In this document: one piece after another, positions 1 through 5,598 of the stretch
Position numbering within the stretch: position 1 is the stretch's first letter
Layout: each line of letters begins with the position of its first letter
Notes under the pieces: model-generated
The model's input: only the letters and a program-made list of their open reading frames with translations
Databases searched by the model: none
What the model was told of the DNA's origin: nothing
Program-made: the position numbers and the translations under genes
Source of the DNA: JBNJEM01 sp051745935
GTDB taxonomy: Bacteria > Planctomycetota > Planctomycetia > Pirellulales > Pirellulaceae
Direction: 5' to 3'
Assembly (NCBI GenBank): GCA_051745935.1
Contig: JBNJEM010000488.1
Coordinates: 1 to 6,166, forward strand
Length of the DNA: 6,166 nt

Positions 1-195
1 CGCCGCGAGTTAGCTCACGAGCCTGATTCACCCACGAGGTGAACTCGTGGGAGGTCTGGGCGGGTGGACGCCGCGAGTTAGCTCACGAGCCTGATTCACC
101 CACGAGATGAACTCGTGGGGGTCTGGGCGGGTGGACGCCGCGAGCTAGCTCACGAGCCTGATTCACCCACGAGATGAACTCGTGGGGGTCTGGCG
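1..195. repeat. Tandem array of a 67-68 bp hairpin repeat (about 3 units)
   Basis: Units begin at 1, 69 and 136, each with CGCCGCGAG followed by T or C and TAGCTCACGAGCC. They are nearly identical, and the third decays after about 190. Every unit carries a perfect 8-bp inverted repeat, CCCACGAG / CTCGTGGG, around a 5-base loop (GTGAA or ATGAA), at 31-51, 99-119 and 166-186. The array starts at the window edge and may extend beyond it. Units abut directly with no unique spacers, so this is not a CRISPR. No open frame of interest crosses it. Similar hairpin-bearing extragenic repeats are common in planctomycete genomes; the function is unknown. Confidence 0.93.
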
Positions 196-388
196 GTGAC
201 AGTGGGTTTTCAATTCACCAAAGATAGCCTCCCGGGCCCCCACGCCCTTCGTGGTACATCGCTACGCTTTCCGCACCGATTGTCTTGTTCGTGACGATGA
301 CCTTAAACTCGTAACCATACTCGTACGGCTCGAACAGATCCAATTGCACCGGCCCTTTGCGTTGTTTCTCGGTCCGTGTTCGAATCTT
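196..388 (-). pseudogene. C-terminal remnant of a DDE transposase (IS1380-like), frameshifted
   Basis: The minus strand from 388 reads KIRTRTEKQRKG, then LDLFEPYEYGYEFKVIVTNK, then a segment ending YHEGRG. After a one-base slip in the C5 run at 237-241 it continues in another frame as AREAIFGELKTHCH. The pattern of a beta strand ending VTN, a short linker, and a Y-x-x-R-G-x-x-E-x-x-x-x-E-L-K helix carrying the last catalytic Glu is that of DDE transposases of the IS4/IS1380 type. The N-terminal part, including the first two Asp residues, is absent, since a 100-bp repeat abuts at 388. The C-terminal end stops where the tandem array begins. The copy cannot be active. Family assignment is from memory of the motif; transposase is likely, IS1380 is less sure. 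Confidence 0.72.
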
Positions 389-487
389 TTCAGGCGGTTG
401 GATTTTTCCGGGTGGAAAGCTGCCCGGCGCAAGCCGTCCTCCCGTTGGTCGGACTCGCGGCGGAGAAAGTCATCCGCCGCCGGTATA
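388..487 (+). repeat. 100-bp dispersed element, copy 1
   Basis: This copy runs from TTTCAGGCGG to GCCGCCGGTATA and is followed immediately by copy 2 with a single mismatch (G444 versus C544). It contains a perfect 8-bp stem, GCGGCGGA at 457-464 and TCCGCCGC at 473-480, around an 8-base loop. Although open in several frames, differences from the inverted copy at 3113-3212 do not preserve any protein sequence, so it is probably non-coding. It abuts the transposase remnant. Confidence 0.93.
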
Positions 488-587
488 TTTCAGGCGGTTG
501 GATTTTTCCGGGTGGAAAGCTGCCCGGCGCAAGCCGTCCTCCCCTTGGTCGGACTCGCGGCGGAGAAAGTCATCCGCCGCCGGTATA
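488..587 (+). repeat. 100-bp dispersed element, copy 2 (tandem duplicate)
   Basis: Head-to-tail duplicate of 388-487, with 99 of 100 bases identical. Its hairpin stem lies at 557-564 and 573-580. At the one differing site, copy 1 agrees with the distant inverted copy, so the change occurred in copy 2 after a very recent duplication. Confidence 0.93.
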
Positions 588-677
588 AGCCCTGTTTCGG
601 GGCTCAATACAGGGCCTGCCGACTTGCTCCACCCGGCTCCTGACGTTCGTTTCCTCCCGCCAGCGAGTTTCGCTACC
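588..677. other. Unassigned 90-bp block with a hairpin
   Basis: This stretch lies between the 100-bp duplicates and the end of recognisable oxidoreductase homology. It holds a 7-bp stem, GCCCTGT (589-595) and ACAGGGC (609-615), around a 13-base loop. The minus strand stays open in the frame of the oxidoreductase fragment, but the residues no longer resemble that family. I cannot identify it; it may be the edge of another inserted element. Confidence 0.4.
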
Positions 678-1118
678 GGGCCGGTGGGGCGCCGGCCCGA
701 GCCAGAGATTCCAGGCCAGGTCCGACGGCACTGGCGGCTTCTCTTTGGGACGCTCTTTGGGTCCGTCGCTGTTCCCCATCCAAAGATGCGCTTCTCGTAT
801 CTCGCCAATCGTCCCGGCCCAAGCCAATTCCACCGCTCGCCGCAGTCCCTCGGAAGCCGACCCTTGATTCCCCATCTGCGTGACCACGTCGTCTTTCCGC
901 GCGGTCTCGCGCATCACCCGTGCCTCATGCACGGTACGAGCAAGAGGCTTTTCGCAGTAGACGTGATTGCCGCGTTTCATCGCCGCCACGGCCGCGACCG
1001 CGTGAGTGTGGTCCGGCGTGCTCACAACAACGGCATCGATCTGCCGATCCATTTTATCGAGCAACCGGCGGAAGTCTTGATAACGCTTCGCCTTTGGATA
1101 CTTCTCGAAAGCGAACTC
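678..1118 (-). pseudogene. Gfo/Idh/MocA family oxidoreductase, internal fragment
   Basis: The minus strand encodes about 147 codons of an NAD(P)-dependent sugar or inositol dehydrogenase-like protein. It begins FAFEKYPKAKRYQDFRRLLD, followed by IDAVVVSTPDHTHA (the conserved strand and T-P-D-H-T-H of the cofactor domain), YCEKPLART with the EKP motif that holds the catalytic lysine, TQMGNQG, and ends at WNLWLGPAPHRP, where family members normally continue into a Trp-rich segment. A stop codon at 1119-1121 and unrelated sequence replace the N-terminal export signal and the GxGxxG nucleotide loop. The C-terminal substrate domain is also missing. No function is expected. It lies 73 bp downstream of the sulfatase on the same strand, an arrangement suggesting an ancestral glycan-catabolic operon. 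Homology recognition is strong; exact ends are approximate. Confidence 0.85.
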
Positions 1119-1191
1119 TCAAAAGCGAAACGGGACACATCATGGATCCTGGCATCGATGCGATCATTGGATGGGCTATCGCCCGTGCCGA

Positions 1192-2685
1192 TCACTCTGG
1201 AATCGGGTCGCTACGTTTGACGGTCTTTCCCTCCCAGACGGCCTCGTCCGCGGCCTTATCGTAGGTCAGCACGCGGTGGGCGCTGCCGGGGGCGGGCGGG
1301 CGGTCGATCGTGGGCAGCCACTTCTTGTGTTCCTCGATGATCCCCGCGAACTTGGACTTTCCGGCAAGGTTGATCCACTCGCGCGGATCGTTCCGCATAT
1401 CGTAGAGTTCCTCGCTCCCGTCGGCATAGCGGATGTATCGCCATCGCTCGCTGCGTACCGCGTGATTGCCCTGGTTGTGGCTGGTCACGGCGGGACGCTT
1501 GCGCGGGGCGGCCGCATCTCGAAGCTGAGGCACGAGACTGAGCCCTTCGATGTCGCTGCGCGGCGGCAGGCCACACAACTCCACGAGCGTTGGATAGAGA
1601 TCGAGCAACTCGGCGGGCCGGGTGCAGCGCTGGGCCGGCGTGATGCCCGGGCCGGCGAACACGAGCGGCACGCGGGTGCTGCGCTCCCAAAGCGTGTTCT
1701 TGCCGGTGATCCCTTTTTCGCCGAGATGGTAACCATGATCGCCCCAGATGACCACGATCGTGTTCTCCGCCAGTCCGGTTTCATCCAGCACTTCGAGAAT
1801 ACGGCCAATCTGGGCATCCACGAAACTGGTGCAGGCCAGGTAGCTACGGACGAGGTTGCGCCACTGATTGTTTTCTTTGACCCATTTCAGCCTCGGTTCC
1901 GGCAGTTCCCAGTGAAGATACCAAGAAAACCGCGGCGTGTCGGCGCGGTCCTCTTCCCGGACGACCGGCAGCACGCTGTCGTCGTCGGGATAGAGGTCGA
2001 ACCATTTCCGCGTGGCATAACAAGGGACGTGGGGCAAGAAGAAGCCGGCGGCCAGGAAAAACGGCTGATCCTTGGGCGGGTTCTGGAGTTGCTCGATCGT
2101 CCAGCTTGCCACCTTGTAGTCGCCTTTGTCCTCGTCGCGATGCGGAAACACGCCCCAGTCCATGAGCGGGTGGTTGCCCATGGGCGTCGGCGGGATCAGT
2201 TTTCGCGCGGGCTTGACCCCGATGCCGCCAGCTGGTCCCCAGACGTCGAATTCCACCGCCCGTTTCGCCGGACCACCGACCCCGCCATGGTAGATCTTCC
2301 CGGAGGTGTAGGTCTTGTAGCCGTGAGCCTTGAAATGCCGCGGCAAGGTGACGCGGTCTTGCCAGGCCTCGACGTTTCGGAACCACGGCTTCAGCCCGTA
2401 GATGCCGGTGGTCGTGGGACGCAGTCCGAGCATCAGGCTGGTCCGGCAGGGATTGCACAGGGGCGAGTTGACATGGGCATTGAGAAAAGCGGTGCCCCGT
2501 TCGGCCAAGCGGTCGATGTGGGGTGTCTGGGCCATGGGGTGACCGCCCAGGTGGCCGATCCAGTCATTCTGGTCGTCGATGGCGATGAACAGAACGTTCG
2601 GCCGAGGCCGAGCCGCGAAAACGTCGGCCGACAGAGCGAGCGAGACAACGACAACTATCGAGGTGAGGATAAGGCGGTTCATCAT
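1192..2685 (-). CDS. Secreted formylglycine-dependent sulfatase (iduronate-2-sulfatase-like)
   Basis: A protein of about 497 residues that should hydrolyse sulfate esters, probably on a polysaccharide, outside the cytoplasm. Residues 1-24 form a signal peptide (basic start, Ile/Val/Leu core, likely cut after DVFA). The alkaline-phosphatase fold begins at FIAIDD (33-38), whose Asp pair binds calcium. The activation motif is C77-N-P-C-R81; Cys77 would become formylglycine. SGKIYHGG (128-135), FFLPHVP (215-221) and GDHGYHLGEKG (315-325) supply the usual Lys, His and Asp/His active-site residues, and WERSTRVPL (333-341) is typical of iduronate-2-sulfatase-like members. The length is normal and the gene appears intact. 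The start is taken as the ATG at 2685 because it places the signal peptide at the N-terminus. It overlaps the upstream stop as ATGA and has no clear Shine-Dalgarno sequence. Another ATG follows at once (2682), and a longer frame reaches 2730. Subfamily and substrate are unsure. Confidence 0.93.
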   Translation of the reverse strand: MMNRLILTSIVVVVSLALSADVFAARPRPNVLFIAIDDQNDWIGHLGGHPMAQTPHIDRLAERGTAFLNAHVNSPLCNPCRTSLMLGLRPTTTGIYGLKPWFRNVEAWQDRVTLPRHFKAHGYKTYTSGKIYHGGVGGPAKRAVEFDVWGPAGGIGVKPARKLIPPTPMGNHPLMDWGVFPHRDEDKGDYKVASWTIEQLQNPPKDQPFFLAAGFFLPHVPCYATRKWFDLYPDDDSVLPVVREEDRADTPRFSWYLHWELPEPRLKWVKENNQWRNLVRSYLACTSFVDAQIGRILEVLDETGLAENTIVVIWGDHGYHLGEKGITGKNTLWERSTRVPLVFAGPGITPAQRCTRPAELLDLYPTLVELCGLPPRSDIEGLSLVPQLRDAAAPRKRPAVTSHNQGNHAVRSERWRYIRYADGSEELYDMRNDPREWINLAGKSKFAGIIEEHKKWLPTIDRPPAPGSAHRVLTYDKAADEAVWEGKTVKRSDPIPE

Positions 2686-2800
2686 TTTGGAGCTGTCACT
2701 TTCTTCGTTTGTTTGATCAACTGGCCGCACGTCGCGTCAAACCATTCCACCATGGCGTAGTAGCGAGCGACGTGGTCTTTCGGCACAAAGGGAATCCATA
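2682..2800 (-). pseudogene. Sulfatase fragment upstream of the intact sulfatase
   Basis: The minus-strand frame ending with TGA at 2682-2684 reads WIPFVPKDHVARYYAMVEWF, followed by DATCGQLIKQ. In sulfatases this is the helix segment between substrate-binding and metal-binding parts (compare AxYYAMVEWxDxxxGxL). Nothing of the upstream CxPxR region nor the downstream DNGW/DHG part is present, so it is a short relic of about 39 codons. Homology could reach slightly further upstream (RERL, to about 2812), but those codons fall in the inverted end of the adjacent element. The frame continues upstream to 3053 only through repeat sequence. Its TGA overlaps the next gene's ATG, so any translation could still couple to the sulfatase. 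Confidence 0.62.
2790..2800 (+). repeat. 11-bp direct repeat, left flank of MITE-like element
   Basis: GGGAATCCATA here is repeated in the same orientation at 3106-3116, and the two bracket the inverted-ended segment. This is the pattern expected of a target-site duplication. Confidence 0.6.
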
Positions 2801-2849
2801 ACCGTTCACGGGCAAGAGACTGATATTCGCGGACGTTCGCACTTCCGTT

Positions 2850-2880
2850 GCACATCTTGAAGGAAGGCTTTTCAAGGTGC
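2850..2880. repeat. Imperfect hairpin, CTTGAA/TTCAAG
   Basis: CTTGAA (2856-2861) pairs with TTCAAG (2871-2876) around a 9-base loop. After a 2-base bulge (AT, 2854-2855), GCAC (2850-2853) pairs with GTGC (2877-2880). There is no T-run, so it is not a standard terminator. Confidence 0.6.
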
Positions 2881-2882
2881 GA

Positions 2883-2998
2883 ATGCCACGGGCTTGTCCC
2901 GTGGTCCGTTACGTTCCACGCTACCGACGACCCGGACTGGTATGTTTGACCGGTGTGTAGCGGCGAGCGTGAACCACCACGGGACAAGCCCGTGGCAT
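2883..2998. repeat. 23-bp inverted repeat pair, each arm a hairpin
   Basis: 2883-2905 is the exact reverse complement of 2976-2998. Each arm is itself a hairpin: CCACGGG-CTTGT-CCCGTGG at 2886-2904 and CCACGGG-ACAAG-CCCGTGG at 2977-2995. This type of GC-rich palindrome recurs in planctomycete intergenic DNA. The 70-bp centre shows no gene. Confidence 0.92.
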
Positions 2999-3055
2999 CC
3001 CCGTGGCATCCCCGTGGCATCCCCGTGGCATCCCCGTGGCATCCCCGTGGCATCC
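2991..3055 (+). repeat. 11-bp minisatellite, about 6 units
   Basis: CGTGGCATCCC is repeated with a strict 11-bp period; GTGGCAT begins at 2992, 3003, 3014, 3025, 3036 and 3047. The first unit is the outer end of the second 23-bp palindrome arm, which suggests that slippage expanded the array from that arm. Its length is likely to vary between strains. Confidence 0.95.
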
Positions 3056-3105
3056 ATGCGGCCCTTGCGTGTCCAAGCCGTATAGCGGCACCCGTGAACG
3101 GTTAC

Positions 3106-3116
3106 GGGAATCCATA
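3106..3116 (+). repeat. 11-bp direct repeat, right flank of MITE-like element
   Basis: A second GGGAATCCATA, identical to 2790-2800. Its last four bases overlap the end of the inverted 100-bp element copy. Confidence 0.6.
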
Positions 3117-3212
3117 CCGGCCGCGGATGACGCTCTCCGCCGCGAGTCCGACCAACGGGAGGACGGCTTGCCTCGAGCAGCTTTCCACCCGGACGGATCC
3201 GACCGTCTGAAG
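3113..3212 (-). repeat. 100-bp dispersed element, copy 3 (inverted, diverged)
   Basis: The reverse complement aligns without gaps to 388-487 at about 87 of 100 bases by hand count. The central block, from GGGTGGAAAGCTGC through GGACTCGCGGCGGAGA, is the best conserved. The hairpin stem persists with one mismatch. Copies in both orientations about 2.6 kb apart enclose the sulfatase region. Confidence 0.9.
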
Positions 3213-3337
3213 CATATTCAAAACTGTAAACTACCAAACGCTGCTCGCAAATTCAAATCCCGTGGCCTCCCGGGCTCGGGTACCGGGCCGGACGCGACTC
3301 AGCAAGAACCGCAGGAACCGCTCAGGCTTGCGCCCGC
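3213..3337. other. Intergenic stretch downstream of the permease gene
   Basis: These 125 bases separate the inverted 100-bp element from the permease stop codon. They contain GC-rich partial palindromes around CCCGGGCTCGGG (3268-3279) but no stem followed by a T-run on either strand, so no terminator is called. A minus-strand frame reads KPERFLRFLLSR here, but it has no credible start or homology that I can name. Confidence 0.35.
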
Positions 3338-5203
3338 TCAGCCGCGACCACGCGTGACATCCATCCGCTTCCGGCTGGAAAGCAGGATGATATCGCGAAG
3401 CCCCTGTTTGCTTCTTGCCGACAACCAGCGGGATTCGAAGTCCTTGGCCTGGACGGTTTGGGCAATGGCCGCCAGGGCCCGTAAATGAAAATTGCGCTGG
3501 TCGCGGGTGCCGACCAGCACGAAGATCGTATGAACGTCCTGGGCCTCAGCCGAGAACCTCACCCCGCCACGAACTCGGGCAAGCAGTAAATCCAAGCAAC
3601 CTTCGCCGGGCACGACGACATGCGTGACGGCCAGCGTGGGGGTGATCAGCGTGCTACTCTCGGTCTCTCGCTCCAGGAGCATTCGGGCCAGGCCATCTTT
3701 ATCGAGCCCAATTCGGGGACCAAGCCTTTCGGCGGCTAACTCCACGAACTCCCCCAGATCCAATTCCCGCTCAATGTCCAGGACCGGAGCCTGCTCAACC
3801 AGCTGGTCGAAACGGTCGCTCACAATCTCGTCACGGGCGCGAACGATATCTCTCAACTCACTCTCCAAGGAAGCTGTAACAAGCTCGCGGGCCGTCAAAC
3901 GCGCCACCACATGTGCCAAGGCAGATCCCCGTTCGCCCCGTGTTCGCCCATAGAACCAATAGACCAGAAATCCCGCCAAGATTAGAATCAAGCTAATGAA
4001 GTACGCTTCCACGCCCATTTCGAAGAGGACAAAGCCCAGGCCAGCCACACCGCCAATCTGAAGCCAGGGATACAGCGGGGCCTTGAATATCGGCCGATAG
4101 TTTTCCAGCCGGCTTTCCCGCAGCACGACAACTGACAAGCAGGAAAGCATGGAGGTCAGAATCAGCACGGTCGATGCGGCTTCCACGAGCACTTCCAACT
4201 TCAGTAGCAGGCCGAGCATGATGGCCACGCCGGTCACGATGATTGCGACATGAGGTGTCTGAAATCGCGAGTTGATATTCGCCAACCGCGGCGGCAGCAA
4301 CTTGTCCCGGCTGAGCGCCAACAGATATCGAGAGGCTGCCATGATGCCCGCGTTGGCCGTCGACACGAACGCGAAGATCGCGCCGATGCTCATTGCCGCG
4401 TAGCCAAACGGGCCCATGATCACCTGGCCGCCGTCGGAAAGGGGCGTCATTGAACCGTCGAGCACCTCGGTCTCAAGCACCCCGCTAGTGACTGCAACCG
4501 CGAGCGTGTAGAAAATCGTGACGGTCACGAGAGAGAGCACCAGGCCCAAGGGGATGACTCGACCCGGGTTGCGGACTTCCTCCGCCACACTGGCCACTTT
4601 CAGTAATCCACTGTACGAAACAAAGACGAAGCCGGTAGTCGTGAATATCCGGTCCAGCCCGTAAGGCGCAAACGGAATCAATAACTCGGAACGTACTTGC
4701 GACAAACCCACGAGTACATAAATCGCTAGTAACGCGAATAACCCAAAAACCAACGCCACCTGGACGCGAGCCGCCAGGTCCACGCCGACCTGATTCAGAA
4801 GAACGAACAACAGACACAGCACCACGCCCGCCGCCAGCCCGTTGACGTCCACGATGAGTGCCAAAAAAGTGGCCATTCCGACAATCGCAAAGGCACTCTT
4901 CAACGACAACGCGAACCAGCTTAGCATGCCCGCGATGGTCCCGATGCCCGCCCCAAACCCGCGAGTAATGAAAAAGTAATCGCCTCCGGGCTTGGGCATG
5001 GCCGTGGCAAGCTCCGCGATACTCAGAGCGCCCGCGGTCGCCAAAATACCAGCCAGCAGGTATGACCAGATGACGCCCGGCCCCGCCATGGCGTGCGCCA
5101 TGCCCGGCAGGATGAACAGCCCCGAACTAATCATCGCCCCGGAGGCAATCGAGAACACGTGTATCAGAGTAAGCCCCTTTCGCAAGCCCTTCGTTTCGCC
5201 CAT
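3338..5203 (-). CDS. APC-family permease with C-terminal PTS EIIA-like domain
   Basis: A 621-residue inner-membrane protein. Residues 12-418 form about 12 hydrophobic segments with APC-superfamily signatures: SGAMISSGLFILPG (21-34) in the broken first helix, AELATAMPKPGGDYFFI (63-79), SYSGL followed by VAEEVRNPGRVIP (206-218), and the loop ANAGIMAASRYLLALSRDKL (283-302). It should transport an amino acid or amine by proton or exchange coupling. After a charged linker (about 420-470), residues about 470-610 resemble EIIA of the fructose/mannitol type: LLERETESSTLITPTLAVTH (509-528), then ARVRGGVRF, then HLRALAAIA (573-581). His528 lies where EIIA carries its phosphorylated His, but the usual preceding Pro is Thr. 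The ATG at 5203 is chosen over the in-frame upstream codon at 5239 because AAGGAG stands 8 bases before it. The tail suggests regulation rather than sugar uptake. The substrate cannot be told. Confidence 0.93.
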   Translation of the reverse strand: MGETKGLRKGLTLIHVFSIASGAMISSGLFILPGMAHAMAGPGVIWSYLLAGILATAGALSIAELATAMPKPGGDYFFITRGFGAGIGTIAGMLSWFALSLKSAFAIVGMATFLALIVDVNGLAAGVVLCLLFVLLNQVGVDLAARVQVALVFGLFALLAIYVLVGLSQVRSELLIPFAPYGLDRIFTTTGFVFVSYSGLLKVASVAEEVRNPGRVIPLGLVLSLVTVTIFYTLAVAVTSGVLETEVLDGSMTPLSDGGQVIMGPFGYAAMSIGAIFAFVSTANAGIMAASRYLLALSRDKLLPPRLANINSRFQTPHVAIIVTGVAIMLGLLLKLEVLVEAASTVLILTSMLSCLSVVVLRESRLENYRPIFKAPLYPWLQIGGVAGLGFVLFEMGVEAYFISLILILAGFLVYWFYGRTRGERGSALAHVVARLTARELVTASLESELRDIVRARDEIVSDRFDQLVEQAPVLDIERELDLGEFVELAAERLGPRIGLDKDGLARMLLERETESSTLITPTLAVTHVVVPGEGCLDLLLARVRGGVRFSAEAQDVHTIFVLVGTRDQRNFHLRALAAIAQTVQAKDFESRWLSARSKQGLRDIILLSSRKRMDVTRGRG

Positions 5204-5211
5204 GAACAATA

Positions 5212-5217
5212 CTCCTT
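5212..5217 (-). promoter_or_regulatory. Ribosome binding site of the permease gene
   Basis: The minus strand reads AAGGAG, 8 bases before the ATG at 5203. This decides the start against the earlier in-frame codon at 5239, which has no such site. Confidence 0.8.
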
Positions 5218-5250
5218 CCGACGCATCCTCGAAGAACAATCAGTACGGAA

Positions 5251-5301
5251 CCACGGGCTCACGTGGCCCCCCAAAAGGGACGGGGTCAGTGACTCCGTCA
5301 C
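5251..5301. repeat. Two small hairpins upstream of the permease gene
   Basis: CCACG (5251-5255) pairs with CGTGG (5262-5266) around GGCTCA, and GTGAC (5289-5293) pairs with GTCAC (5297-5301) around TCC. They lie 48-98 bases before the permease start, within the likely leader or promoter. No regulator can be assigned. Confidence 0.45.
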
Positions 5302-5428
5302 GGGAGGCAAGATCGAAAGGTGCCACGCGCGGCCGATCGACGATTACCTGAATGATAGGACCTGTCGGCGCCCTGATCCATATCGAAATCGACAGGACAG
5401 GAATGTCAAACCCGTTCTCTCTTCCGTA

Positions 5429-5447
5429 AACGCGATAGATTCGCGTT
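5429..5447. repeat. Perfect 7-bp hairpin or operator-like palindrome
   Basis: AACGCGA (5429-5435) and TCGCGTT (5441-5447) surround the 5-base loop TAGAT. It lies in the middle of the divergent intergenic region with no following T-run. It could be an operator or an extragenic palindrome. The 10-mer CGCGATAGAT inside it recurs at 5651-5660. Confidence 0.5.
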
Positions 5448-5552
5448 CAGTTCACCTCGTTCACCACCGCCACCGTGACAGTCCCCATCACCCCAACCGT
5501 CCCCTACCCGACAAGTCCAGGCCCGCGAGTGTCTCAATTCATGTCGTGGCAC

Positions 5553-5598
5553 AGCGGGACCGGGCCCCTTGCCAAAGCCCAAGACCGCCCGTCCCGCT
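5553..5598. repeat. 8-bp inverted repeat, AGCGGGAC / GTCCCGCT
   Basis: AGCGGGAC (5553-5560) and GTCCCGCT (5591-5598) enclose 30 bases that include GGGCCCC and several CCC runs. It is probably an extragenic structured element. No terminator tract follows. Confidence 0.5.

Larger units (their letters stand above)
2801..3105. mobile_element. Putative MITE-like non-autonomous element (about 305 bp)
   Basis: The ends are inverted. ACCGTTCACGGG at 2801-2812 matches CCCGTGAACGGT at 3091-3102, and the match extends 2 bp further (2799-2812 with 3091-3104). An 11-bp direct repeat sits at 2790-2800 and 3106-3116. Inside are a hairpin at 2850-2880, a 23-bp perfect inverted repeat (2883-2905 with 2976-2998) and an 11-bp minisatellite (2991-3055). 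It encodes no transposase. Removing it would join the 100-bp repeat copy at 3113-3212 directly to the sulfatase relic. IS4-type elements make target duplications of about this size, but no mobilising family can be named. Alternatively the pattern arose from clustered extragenic palindromes. Confidence 0.5.

Noticed and set aside
1..195. CRISPR array
   Set aside because: Units of 67-68 bp are joined directly with no unique spacers, and no cas genes are nearby.
1173..1184. GGGC-TATC-GCCC as sulfatase terminator
   Set aside because: Only a 4-bp stem and no T-run on the minus strand; too weak to call.
357..1220. Plus-strand open frame of 287 codons
   Set aside because: It runs across the tandem 100-bp repeats and antisense to the oxidoreductase fragment; the sequence is low-complexity Arg/Pro-rich with no motif.
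1171..2760. Long plus-strand open frame (529 codons) opposite the sulfatase
   Set aside because: It is the antisense shadow of a gene with a signal peptide and all sulfatase motifs; high GC keeps the other strand open, and its product shows no domain.
2872..3237. Open frames with Met-Pro-Arg-Gly-Cys-His repeats on both strands
   Set aside because: They come from the 11-bp minisatellite, which is open in every frame; no start signal or homology.
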